Shown piece after piece: positions 1 to 8,349 of a stretch of DNA of 64,000 nucleotides (positions are counted from its first letter, which is position 1; each line of letters starts with the position of its first letter). The position numbers and the translations under genes were made by a program. A model generated the notes under the pieces. That model was not told the DNA's origin, made no database searches, and was given only the letters and a program-made list of their open reading frames with translations. Source of the DNA: Streptomyces ortus (GTDB lineage: Bacteria > Actinomycetota > Actinomycetes > Streptomycetales > Streptomycetaceae); NCBI RefSeq assembly GCF_026341275.1, contig NZ_JAIFZO010000002.1, positions 7,532,118-7,596,117 on the forward strand, read 5' to 3'.

Positions 1-959
1 CGGGCCGCCCGTTCGGCCACCGGCGTCCCGAGCAGCAGCGCGCCCGCCAGCGGCAGAAAGGCCAGCCCCGCCCCGGTGGGGGAGAAGCCCAGTACCCGCT
101 GGAGATAGAGGGCGGTGAAGAAGAACACCCCGTTGACGCCGATGCCCCACAGCACCTGCGCGAGGATTCCGCCGGAGAGGAACCGGTCGCGCAGCAGCCG
201 CAGTTCGACGAGGGGGCGCGCGGTCCTGGCCTCCACGAGGACGAACACGCAGGCGGCGACCGCCGAGACCGCCAGGCACTGCGGCACGGGCGCGGCGGTG
301 AAGCCGTGTTCCTGGCCGTGCACGAGCCCGTACGTGAGCAGGTAAAGCGCGAGTACGGACAGCAGTACGCCGGGCACGTCGAGGCCGCGGCGGCGGGGCG
401 CGGACCCGGCGGGCACGGCCGGCATCAGCAGCAGGGCGAGCACGCCGAAGGGGATGTTCAGCGTGAACACCCCTTCCCAGCCCCACCGTTCGGTGACGAA
501 GCCGCCCACCACGGGCCCCAGCGCCAGGGCCACGGCCAGCGCCGCCGTCCACAGCCCGACGGCCGTCGAGCGAAGCCGGGCGGGCAGGTCCACCGCGATG
601 ACGGCCAGCGAGGCCGGGATGACCAGCGCTGCCCCGGCCCCCTGCACCGTACGGGCCGCTGTCAGCGAGCCCCCGCTGTCCGCGAGGGCGCACGCCGCCG
701 AGGACGCCGTGAAGACGACGATCCCGGTGGCCAGCACCGGCCCGCGTCCGCACAGATCGGTCAGCCGGCCGCCGGGCAGCAGCAGTGCGCCGAAACTGAG
801 CACGTAGCCGGCGGCCACCCACTCCAGGTCCGGGACCGTCAGGCCCAGTTCGCGCTGCACGGTCGGCAGGGCGACGTTGATGACCGTGTTGTCGAGCGTC
901 GTGATGAAGCCGGTCAGGGTGAGCAGGGAGAACAGCGCCAACAGCCGTGCACGTCCCAC
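1..959 (-). CDS. DHA2-family MFS exporter (C-terminus beyond window)
   Basis: Reverse-strand translation from the GTG at 959 gives a polytopic protein beginning GRARLLALFSLLTLTGFITT, followed by the DHA2 helix-1 motif LDNTVINVALP and a GGRLTDLCGR loop of the MFS motif-A type. These are hallmarks of 14-helix proton-driven drug and lipid exporters. The start is set by AAGGAG six bases upstream of the GTG. About 319 codons lie in the window, with no stop before position 1, so the C-terminal helices are missing. The gene diverges from the acyl-AMP ligase/PKS operon across 311 bp holding TGTCAG palindromes, so it may export the operon's product or a related toxic lipid; that role is inference. The family call is strong and the substrate unknown. 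Confidence 0.85.
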   Translation of the reverse strand, partial: MGRARLLALFSLLTLTGFITTLDNTVINVALPTVQRELGLTVPDLEWVAAGYVLSFGALLLPGGRLTDLCGRGPVLATGIVVFTASSAACALADSGGSLTAARTVQGAGAALVIPASLAVIAVDLPARLRSTAVGLWTAALAVALALGPVVGGFVTERWGWEGVFTLNIPFGVLALLLMPAVPAGSAPRRRGLDVPGVLLSVLALYLLTYGLVHGQEHGFTAAPVPQCLAVSAVAACVFVLVEARTARPLVELRLLRDRFLSGGILAQVLWGIGVNGVFFFTALYLQRVLGFSPTGAGLAFLPLAGALLLGTPVAERAA

Positions 960-1270
960 CGGACGCTCCTTCCGCGTCGCACGGTCGGTCCGCACGGATT
1001 GTCGGCGGAGCGGGGGCGTCCGGGCTCTGGTCCGCGGCACGCAATCGGCTCCCCACTTTTGTCAGGGAACTGACAGAACGCGCGAGTCGAACTGTCAGCA
1101 CGTCCTCTAACCCACCGGCGGCCCGCGGGCGGAACCTGGGGGACCGCTCCAAGCCGGTGCCCGCCCCACCGGGCACCGGCTCGGCGCGCCCCGAAGCACT
1201 CCGCCCCGAAGCGCCCCGCCCAGCTCCGCTCCCCCCGCCCAGCTCCGCCGCCGACCCTGTTGGAGCCGCC
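960..1270. promoter_or_regulatory. Divergent promoter region, MFS gene versus FAAL operon
   Basis: This gene-free 311 bp must hold the promoters of both divergent units. Apart from the TGTCAG/CTGACA palindromes at 1060-1098 it is plain GC-rich DNA. No convincing -35/-10 pair could be picked by eye. Just before the FAAL gene the string GGAGCCGCCATGA occurs twice in tandem (1264 and 1282), so two spaced GGAG-ATG starts are available. Confidence 0.6.
1060..1098. promoter_or_regulatory. Candidate operator: TGTCAG/CTGACA palindrome plus third half-site
   Basis: TGTCAG at 1060-1065, GGAA, then CTGACA at 1070-1075 form a perfect 16-bp inverted repeat. A further CTGTCAG at 1092-1098 repeats the half-site 33 bp (about three helical turns) from the first. 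The array lies between the divergent MFS exporter and the lipid operon, the usual place for a TetR or MarR operator. No matching regulator gene is beside it in the window. The repeats are directly visible; regulator binding is inference. Confidence 0.5.
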
Positions 1271-3115
1271 ATGACCTCCGGAGCCGCCATGAACTCCGCC
1301 GGGCCCGCCGCCGACGAAGCCTCCCTCACGGACCATCTGCGGCACTGGGCCGAACACCGTCCCCAGCAGCGCGCCTTCAGCCATGTCGCCTTCCCGGACG
1401 GCGCTTCCGGCGCTCTGCACCGCACACTCGGCTGGCGGGCCCTGGACGCCCGGGCCGCAGCGGTGGCGGCCCGCCTCGCGACCGTCGCGTCCCCCGGCGA
1501 CCGGGCCGCCCTCGTGTTGCCGCAGGGTCTGGACTACGTCGCCGGGTTCCTCGGGTGTCTGTACGCCGGCGTCATCGCCGTACCCCTCTTCGGGCCCGAA
1601 CTCCCAGGCCACGAAGGGCGTCTCGCCGCCGTCCTCGCCGACTGCGAACCGGCCTGTCTGCTCGCCGGCTCCACCGCGACTCCCGCGATCCGCGACTTCG
1701 TACGGGACCGCCGGCTCCCGGACGTCCCGGTGATCCCCGTCGACCAACTCCCCTTGCGGTGGCACGAGTTGCGCCCAAGCGGGGACGGCGGCCGACCGGA
1801 TTCGAGTCCGGTTTCGAGCGTGGAGCCGAGCCCGGATTCGAGTGCCGGGTCGCGCCCGGGGTGGAGTCCGGCAGTGAGGCCGCGGCCCGACGATGTCGCG
1901 TACCTCCAGTACACCTCCGGCTCCACCCGCACCCCGGCCGGCGTGATGATCAGCCACGCCAACGTCGTCGCCAACGCCCGCCAGGCACTGGCCGCGTTCG
2001 TCGCCGACCCGCGGACGAGCACGACCGTCGGCTGGCTGCCGCTCTTCCACGACATGGGGCTCGTCCTCAGCATCGCGGCCCCTGTCGTGGGCGGCTTCCC
2101 GTCCGTCCTCATGGACCCCGGCGACTTCCTCCGCGACCCCGCGCGCTGGCTGCGCCTCCTGGGTTCGTACGAGGGCACGGTCAGCGCGGCCCCGAACTTC
2201 GCCTACGACTACTGCGTGGCCCGCACGGCCCCCGAGGACATCGACGAACTCCGCCTGGACCGCGTACGGGTGCTCATCAACGGCAGCGAGCCCGTACGGG
2301 CCGGCACTGCGGAGCGCTTCCACAAGGCCTTCGCGCCCGCGGGGCTCGACCCCACGACACACTGCCCGGCGTACGGCCTCGCGGAGGCCACCGTCTTCGC
2401 GACCGCGAGCCCCCTCGACGAACCCCTCTCGGCGGTCGCCTGCCGGGCCGACGCGCTCGCGCGGGGACGGATCGAGGTGACGACGGCCGACGACGGGCCC
2501 GCGCGGCTCACCGTGCTCGTCTCGTGCGGCACCCCGGTCGGACAGGAACTGCGAATCGTCGGAGCCGACGGCGGCGCACTGCCCGCCGGGCACGTCGGAG
2601 AGATCCAGCTGCGCGGCCCCAACATCGGCCTCGGCTACTGGAAGCACGCCGGACTCACCGCCGAGACCTCCGGCTTCGGCGCGGAGGAGGACTGGCTGCG
2701 GACTGGCGACCTCGGCGCCCTGCACGAGGGGCGGCTGCTCGTCACCGGGCGCCTCAAGGACGTACTCGTCGTCGACGGGCGCAACCACTACCCCCAGGAC
2801 ATCGAGGAGACCGTGCAGTCGGTCGTCCCGCTGGTCCGCCGGGACCGTCTCGCCGCCTTCGGGGTGACCCGGTCCGAGGCTGTGGGCGAGGAACTCGTCG
2901 TGGTCGCGGAGCACCGCCGGGACGCCGACCCGACGGCGGACGATCTCCGCGCCGCCGAACACGCCGTACGGGCCGCCGTCTCGGCCCGGCACGGTCTGCG
3001 CCTGGGCGCGCTGCTGCTCGTACCACCCGGCTCCGTCCCGCGCACCAGCAGCGGCAAGGTGTCCCGCGCGGCGACGCGCAAGCGGTTCCTCGACGCCGGA
3101 TTCGGGCCGCGATGA
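1271..3115 (+). CDS. Fatty acyl-AMP ligase (FadD32-like FAAL)
   Basis: This 614-aa member of the adenylate-forming superfamily should activate a free fatty acid as acyl-AMP and load it on an ACP, here the N-terminal ACP of the next gene. The ATP-binding loop YTSGSTRTPAG is at residues 214-224, and its RTPAG ending is typical of FAALs rather than acyl-CoA ligases. TGDLG, GRLKDVLVVDGRN (about residue 493) and the C-terminal lysine in TSSGKVSR (Lys596) complete the fold. A Pro/Ser-rich stretch around residues 175-205 looks like a flexible linker. The open frame runs further upstream, but ATG 1271 preceded by GGAG avoids overlap with the divergent MFS gene; ATG 1289 is an alternative. The stop overlaps the PKS start as ATGA, so the two are translationally coupled, as fadD32 sits beside pks13 in mycobacteria. 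Confidence 0.88.
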   Translation: MTSGAAMNSAGPAADEASLTDHLRHWAEHRPQQRAFSHVAFPDGASGALHRTLGWRALDARAAAVAARLATVASPGDRAALVLPQGLDYVAGFLGCLYAGVIAVPLFGPELPGHEGRLAAVLADCEPACLLAGSTATPAIRDFVRDRRLPDVPVIPVDQLPLRWHELRPSGDGGRPDSSPVSSVEPSPDSSAGSRPGWSPAVRPRPDDVAYLQYTSGSTRTPAGVMISHANVVANARQALAAFVADPRTSTTVGWLPLFHDMGLVLSIAAPVVGGFPSVLMDPGDFLRDPARWLRLLGSYEGTVSAAPNFAYDYCVARTAPEDIDELRLDRVRVLINGSEPVRAGTAERFHKAFAPAGLDPTTHCPAYGLAEATVFATASPLDEPLSAVACRADALARGRIEVTTADDGPARLTVLVSCGTPVGQELRIVGADGGALPAGHVGEIQLRGPNIGLGYWKHAGLTAETSGFGAEEDWLRTGDLGALHEGRLLVTGRLKDVLVVDGRNHYPQDIEETVQSVVPLVRRDRLAAFGVTRSEAVGEELVVVAEHRRDADPTADDLRAAEHAVRAAVSARHGLRLGALLLVPPGSVPRTSSGKVSRAATRKRFLDAGFGPR

Positions 3116-6100
3116 GCGCGTCGCGCACGGCGGTCCGCGCGCTGGTCGCCGAACGGCTGCACGGCTGGTACGGGCTGCCGCCGGACGAGCTGACCGACGA
3201 CCGTCCGCTGGCCGAGGCCGGTCTGACCTCGCGGGACGCGCTGGCCCTGACGGCCGCGCTCGGCGCGCTGGCGGGCCGGCGGCTCCCCGACACCCTGCTG
3301 TGGGACGCGCCGACGATCGACGCGCTGGCCCAGCACCTGGCCGAGGACCAACCGACGACGACCCCCGGCCCGGCAACTGCCCCCACTTCCGTGTCCGTCC
3401 CCGTCCCCTCTCCCGGAGCCGCCGTCGCCGTGGCCGTCGTGGGCGTGGGCTGCCGCTTCCCCGGCGGTGTCACCTCCGCCGACGGGTACTGGCGGCTCCT
3501 CACCCGGGGCTCGGACGCCGTCGGCACCCTTCCGGCGGGCCGCTGGGACCCCTTCGTACCGGACCCGGCACAGCTCCCGGACGACGTGGTCCGGCACGGC
3601 GCCTTCCTCGGCGGGCTCGACGCCGTCGCCGGCTTCGACGCCGAGTTCTTCGGGATCCCGTCGCACGAGGCCACCGCCATGGACCCCCAGCACCGCATGC
3701 TCCTGGAGGTCACCCGCGAGGCCATGGACCACGCAGCCCTCTCCGCCGACGTGCTCGCGGGCACCCGTACCGGAGTCTTCGTGGGCATCAGCGGCAACGA
3801 GTACGCGCATCTCACGACCGCCGACCCCCGGGCCGTGGACGCCTGGACGGCCACCGGCGCCGCCCTGGGGGTCGCCGCGGGCCGCCTGTCGTACGCGCTC
3901 GACCTGCGCGGCCCCAGCCTGTCCGTCGACACGGCGTGCTCGTCGTCGCTGGTCGCGGTGCACCACGCCGTACGCAGTCTGATGTCGGGCGAGAGCGACA
4001 CGGCACTGGCCGCCGGAGCGAACCTGCTCCTGACGCCCGCCGTCACCCTCGGCTTCCAGCGCGCGGGCGCCCTCGCGCCCGACGGCCGCTGCAAGGCCTT
4101 CGACGCCGCCGCCGACGGGATCGTACGCGGCGAGGGCTGCGGGGTCGTCGTCCTGAAACGGCTCACGGACGCCGAACGCGACGGCGACCGCGTCCTCGCG
4201 GTGATCCGCGCGACCGCCGTCAACTCCGACGGCCGCTCCAACGGGCTCACGGCCCCCAACGCCGAGGCCCAGCGCGCCCTCCTCACCGAGGCGCACACGA
4301 CTCCGGGAACCACCGCTGCGGCGAGCGTCGACTACGTCGAGGCCCACGGCACGGGCACCGCCCTCGGCGACCCGATCGAGGCGAGCGCGCTCGGCGCCGT
4401 CCTCGGCCGTGACCGCGCCCCCGACCAGCCCCTCCTGATCGGCTCCGCCAAGACCAACCTCGGCCATCTGGAGGCCGCCGCCGGTATCGCGGGCCTGATC
4501 AAGACCGTGCTCGCCCTGCACCACGGCGAGATCCCCGGCCAACTCCACTTCACCCGGCCGGGACCGCACGCCGACCTCGACGCGCTCGGGCTGCGCGTGG
4601 TCACCTCGCCCGAACCCTGGCCCCGCTACTCGGGCACCGCCACCGCGGGCGTCTCGGCCTTCGGCTTCGGCGGCACGAACGCCCACGCCGTCCTCACCGA
4701 ACACCACCCCGCCCGTACGCGCCCGACCGCGTCCAGTACCGCCGAGCGGCCGGCGTTGCTCCTGCTCGACGCTCCGACCACCGACCGCGTGCGCGCGTAC
4801 GCCGGCGAGCTGGCTGCCTGGCTGGAGACCGCCGGCGGCCGGGGCGTACGCGACGCCGACCTCGCCCGTACCCTCGCGGGCCGCACCGGCCGCGGCCGGC
4901 ACCGCGCGGCCCTGGTCACCCGCGACCGCGCGGAGACCGTCACCGCGCTTACCAGCCTCGCCGGCGGCGCCCCCTCGCCCCACCTGGTCACGGGCCACGG
5001 GGCCCCGGGCGGACCCGGGCCGGTGGTGTGGGTCTTCTCCGGCTACGGGTCCCAGTGGCCCGGCATGGGCAGCCGGCTCCTCGCGACGGAACCCGTGTTC
5101 GAGGCGGCCGTCGACCGCCTGGAACCCCTCCTGCGCGAGCACGCGGGCCTCTCCCTGCGCGCCGGCCTGCGCCCCGACGCCGACCTGTCGACCCCCGCCA
5201 CCGTCATGCCCGTCCTGTACGGCACACAGGTCGCCCTCGCCGAACTGTGGCGGTCCCACGGTCTCGAACCCGCCGCCGTCATCGGCCACTCGCTGGGCGA
5301 GATCGCGGCGGCGGTCGTGTCGGGGGAGTTGGGCCCGGCGACCGGCGCCCGCATCGTCGCCGTACGCTCCCGGCTGCTGGCCCGCCTGGAGGGCGGCGCC
5401 ATGGCGGTCGTGGACCTCCCCGCCGCCGGGATCGTGTCGGCCGCACGGGAGTTCAGGACCCTCCGGGTGGCCGTGCACGCCTCGCCCGCCCAGAGCGTGG
5501 TCACGGGATCGGCCGAGGACGTCGCGGGACTGGTCGCCCGGGTGACCGGGGCCGGCGGCTTCGCCCGTTCGCTGGGCGTGTCCGCGGCCGGCCACTCACC
5601 CGAAGTCGAGCCGCTGCTGCCGGAGTTCACCCGCGAACTGGACGGGATCCGACCCTCGTCGCCGAGCCGCCGCCGCTACACCACCGCGCTGGACGACCCC
5701 CGTGCCGCCGTTCCCTGCGACACGGCGTACTGGGCCGCCAACCTGCGCAATCCCGTCCACTTCACCCAGGCGGTGCGGGCGGCGGCCGAGGACGGACACC
5801 GGGTCTTCGTCGAAGTCGCCCCGCACGCCACGCAGTCGCATCCGCTCACTGAGACTCTGCGCGACGCGGGAGCGAAGGACGCGCTCGTGGTACCCACCCT
5901 GCGCCGCGGCACCGACGACGCCGTGGGCTTCCGCACCTCGCTGGCCACACTGCTCGTCCACGGAGTGCGCGTGACCCGGCCGCGGGAGGCGCCGGGCCCC
6001 GGGGGCCGCATCGTGGACGTTCCGCCGCCCCGCTGGCGGCACCGCAGGTTCTGGGCGGGGGAGGAGACACCGCCCGAGAAACCGCCGCTCCAGGCCGCGC

Positions 6101-7275
6101 CGAACCCCGCCCCGAGCCCGCTCGACCGGCTCCGGCTGTGCGTGGCCGGAGTGATGGGCCACGCCCCCGACCACCTCGACCCCGACACCCCGCTGACGGA
6201 CCTGGGCCTGGACTCCCTCACCGCCGTACGCATCCGGACCGCCGTACAGCAGGAGTTCGACATCGACGTGCCTCCGGCCGTCCTCCTGAAGCAAGGAACC
6301 CTGAGAGCGGTCACCGACCTGCTGACCGCCGACGGGCGCCGCGAACCACGGGCAGGCGCCCCGTCAGAGGCGCGGGGAACGGCGCGGGCAACCACGACCC
6401 ACCCGCACCCACCATCCCACCCAGGGGCGCGGGGAACGGCGCAACAAGCCACAACCCACCCGCATCCGCACCCCCGCCCGAACACCCTGCGCACCTTCCC
6501 CCACAACGGCGGAGCCACCCCCCTCTTCCTGGCCCACGCCGCAGGCGGTGACGCCACCGTCTACGCCCGCCTGGCCGCAAGCCTCGACGGCGACCGCCCG
6601 CTCTACGGGTTCGACCGGCAGGCGGACCCCGACGACGTGCCGAGACGCGCCGCGGAGTTCGCCCGGCGGATCAGGGAGGTGAGCCCCGACGGCCCATGGA
6701 CGGTCGGCGGCTGGTCCTACGGTGGACTGGTCGCCCACGAGACGGCCGGGCTCCTCGCACCCCACGGCACCGTCCGCGCCCTGGTCCTGCTCGACTCCGT
6801 CCTCCCCCTGCCCAGCCGCCTGTCTCCGGGCGAACGCGCCCTGCGGCACTTCCGGGACTTCGCCGCGTACGTGGAGCGCACCTACGGCCGCGCGCTCGAC
6901 CTGCCGTACGGCGAACTCGCCGGGCTCGACGACACAGGGCGGATCGACCTCGTCGTCAAGGTGCTGCGGGACTCCGTCGAGCTGCCGGAAGCCGTCCTCG
7001 AACACCAGCGGACCTCCTACCTGGACCTGCGCGGCGGCGAACGGCACCACCCCGGCCGGTATCCGGGCCGCACCCTGCTCTACCGCGCGACCGAACCCGC
7101 CCCGCACACCGTCCGCGACCCCCGCTACGAACGCGGGGACGCGACGCTCGGCTGGGACGCGCACTGCGCCGACCTGACCGTCGTCCCGCTGCCGGGCCAC
7201 CATCTGTCGCTGCTCGACCCACCGGTCGTCGGCCACCTGGCCCGGCTGCTCACCCGCCATCTGCGGGACTCCTGA
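3112..7275 (+). CDS. Pks13-like condensing polyketide synthase, ACP-KS-AT-ACP-TE
   Basis: This 1387-aa type I PKS has the unusual order ACP1 (residues 5-80, Ser40 in GLTSRD), KS (103-533: Cys276 in DTACSSS, His412 in EAHGTGT, His452 in KTNLGHLE), AT (636-957, Ser727 in GHSLGE), ACP2 (1005-1076, Ser1035 in GLDSL) and thioesterase (1130-1386, Ser1202 in GGWSYGG). There is no ketoreductase, dehydratase or enoylreductase. This is the order of mycobacterial Pks13, which condenses a FadD32-activated acyl chain on ACP1 with a carboxylated acyl chain on ACP2 and releases an alpha-branched beta-keto ester. The AT motif at the usual YASH/HAFH position reads AAGH, a form seen in ATs for larger alkylmalonyl units, which fits the Ccr gene downstream. 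The linker between ACP2 and TE carries a short DNA repeat. Architecture is certain; the product is inferred. Confidence 0.92.
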   Translation: MSASRTAVRALVAERLHGWYGLPPDELTDDRPLAEAGLTSRDALALTAALGALAGRRLPDTLLWDAPTIDALAQHLAEDQPTTTPGPATAPTSVSVPVPSPGAAVAVAVVGVGCRFPGGVTSADGYWRLLTRGSDAVGTLPAGRWDPFVPDPAQLPDDVVRHGAFLGGLDAVAGFDAEFFGIPSHEATAMDPQHRMLLEVTREAMDHAALSADVLAGTRTGVFVGISGNEYAHLTTADPRAVDAWTATGAALGVAAGRLSYALDLRGPSLSVDTACSSSLVAVHHAVRSLMSGESDTALAAGANLLLTPAVTLGFQRAGALAPDGRCKAFDAAADGIVRGEGCGVVVLKRLTDAERDGDRVLAVIRATAVNSDGRSNGLTAPNAEAQRALLTEAHTTPGTTAAASVDYVEAHGTGTALGDPIEASALGAVLGRDRAPDQPLLIGSAKTNLGHLEAAAGIAGLIKTVLALHHGEIPGQLHFTRPGPHADLDALGLRVVTSPEPWPRYSGTATAGVSAFGFGGTNAHAVLTEHHPARTRPTASSTAERPALLLLDAPTTDRVRAYAGELAAWLETAGGRGVRDADLARTLAGRTGRGRHRAALVTRDRAETVTALTSLAGGAPSPHLVTGHGAPGGPGPVVWVFSGYGSQWPGMGSRLLATEPVFEAAVDRLEPLLREHAGLSLRAGLRPDADLSTPATVMPVLYGTQVALAELWRSHGLEPAAVIGHSLGEIAAAVVSGELGPATGARIVAVRSRLLARLEGGAMAVVDLPAAGIVSAAREFRTLRVAVHASPAQSVVTGSAEDVAGLVARVTGAGGFARSLGVSAAGHSPEVEPLLPEFTRELDGIRPSSPSRRRYTTALDDPRAAVPCDTAYWAANLRNPVHFTQAVRAAAEDGHRVFVEVAPHATQSHPLTETLRDAGAKDALVVPTLRRGTDDAVGFRTSLATLLVHGVRVTRPREAPGPGGRIVDVPPPRWRHRRFWAGEETPPEKPPLQAAPNPAPSPLDRLRLCVAGVMGHAPDHLDPDTPLTDLGLDSLTAVRIRTAVQQEFDIDVPPAVLLKQGTLRAVTDLLTADGRREPRAGAPSEARGTARATTTHPHPPSHPGARGTAQQATTHPHPHPRPNTLRTFPHNGGATPLFLAHAAGGDATVYARLAASLDGDRPLYGFDRQADPDDVPRRAAEFARRIREVSPDGPWTVGGWSYGGLVAHETAGLLAPHGTVRALVLLDSVLPLPSRLSPGERALRHFRDFAAYVERTYGRALDLPYGELAGLDDTGRIDLVVKVLRDSVELPEAVLEHQRTSYLDLRGGERHHPGRYPGRTLLYRATEPAPHTVRDPRYERGDATLGWDAHCADLTVVPLPGHHLSLLDPPVVGHLARLLTRHLRDS
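6367..6467 (+). repeat. Two in-frame copies of a dispersed repeat in the PKS linker
   Basis: The core GAGGCGCGGGGAAC (6367) and GGGGCGCGGGGAAC (6424), each followed by a related CGCA..CCACAACCCACCCGCA-like stretch, occur 57 bp apart inside the ACP2-TE linker. They encode two similar peptides with the shared pattern ARGTA...THPHP. The same 14-base core recurs outside genes at 50614 and, reversed, at 14312. The repetition is seen directly; how it entered the gene is inferred. Confidence 0.65.
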
Positions 7276-7301
7276 CGCGGGACTCCTGAAGGGACTGACC
7301 C

Positions 7302-8300
7302 ATGACTCGTAAGCGCAGATGTGCCGCCCTCGCCGTCACGACGGCCCTGCTCGGCACGGGCGTCGTACTCACCGCCCCACCCGGCGTGGCCGCGCCCGCG
7401 CAAGCCGCCGCACCCGTCGCGGAGGCCGCCGCGAACGCCACCGTCGTCGGCGAGACATGGCTCGACGCCCGGACCGTGGACCTCACGATCGCCTCCCCGG
7501 CCGTCGGCGCCTCCCTGCCCGTACGCGTCGTCCTGCCGACCGGCTACGCCGCGGACCCCGACCGCGCCCGGCCCGTCCTCTACCTCCTCCAGGGCGCCCA
7601 CGACGACCACACGTCCTGGACCAGGGAGACGGACGTCGTCGACTTCCTCGCCGGACAGGACGTCCTGACCGTGATGCCGTCGTCGGGGCCCACCGGCATC
7701 CCCACCGACTGGTGGAACTACGGAAGCGCCGCCGCGCCGGACTACGAGACCTTCCAGGTCGAGGAGTTGCCGGACGTGCTGCGGCAGAGGTTCGGGGCCG
7801 GGACGAAGCGCGCCGTCGCCGGCGTCTCCACCGGCGGCTACGGCGCCCTGGCCTTCGCCGCACGGCACCCCGGCACCTTCGGCGCGGCGGCCTCGTACAG
7901 CGGGATCCTCGACACCACGGCCCTCGGCATGCCGACCGTGCTCAACGCCATCGTCGCCCGGGAACAGCTGCTCCCCCTGACGCTCTGGGGCAGTTACCTG
8001 CTCAACCGGGACAACTGGAACCGGCACAACCCCTACGCGCGGGCAAGCGCCCTCCAGGGCACCGGTCTGTACATCTCGCAGGGCAGCGGTCTGCCGGGCG
8101 GCGTCTTCGGCAATCTCGAAGGCGCCCTGCTGGAAGGCACGCTCTGGGCGCAGGCCCACCGTTTCACCGCGCAGCTGGACGCCCTGGGCATACCGGCCCA
8201 GGTGCACTTCTACAGCGGGGGAGCGCACGCCTGGCCGAACTGGCGGCAGGAGTTCAAGGCGTCCTGGCCGACGCTCGCGAAAGGTCTCGGCCTGAGCTGA
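7302..8300 (+). CDS. Secreted antigen-85-like acyltransferase/esterase
   Basis: This 332-aa alpha/beta-hydrolase begins with a Sec signal peptide (basic MTRKRR, hydrophobic core, probable cleavage near residue 35 after an AxA-type site). Nucleophile Ser176 lies in GVSTGGYGAL; the acidic residue is probably Glu273 or Glu279; His309 lies in AHAWPNW, matching the HSWEYW region of antigen 85 (FbpA-C) mycolyltransferases. In the antigen 85/esterase D family such enzymes move or hydrolyse acyl groups at the cell surface. GAAGGGA seven bases upstream fixes the ATG, 26 bp after the PKS stop; the stop region contains a tandem duplication of GCGGGACTCCTGA. By position it should act on the exported PKS product. 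Transfer to an envelope acceptor versus simple hydrolysis cannot be told from sequence. Confidence 0.82.
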   Translation: MTRKRRCAALAVTTALLGTGVVLTAPPGVAAPAQAAAPVAEAAANATVVGETWLDARTVDLTIASPAVGASLPVRVVLPTGYAADPDRARPVLYLLQGAHDDHTSWTRETDVVDFLAGQDVLTVMPSSGPTGIPTDWWNYGSAAAPDYETFQVEELPDVLRQRFGAGTKRAVAGVSTGGYGALAFAARHPGTFGAAASYSGILDTTALGMPTVLNAIVAREQLLPLTLWGSYLLNRDNWNRHNPYARASALQGTGLYISQGSGLPGGVFGNLEGALLEGTLWAQAHRFTAQLDALGIPAQVHFYSGGAHAWPNWRQEFKASWPTLAKGLGLS

Positions 8301-8349
8301 TCCCGGCCCGAGCGGACCCGGGCCGACCCCCACCCAAGGAGGAACCACC

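Noticed and set aside
914..3376. 820-residue minus-strand open frame opposite the FAAL gene
   Set aside because: Shadow frame of a high-GC gene: Arg/Gly/Pro/Ala-rich with no domain, whereas the plus strand has a complete adenylation enzyme.
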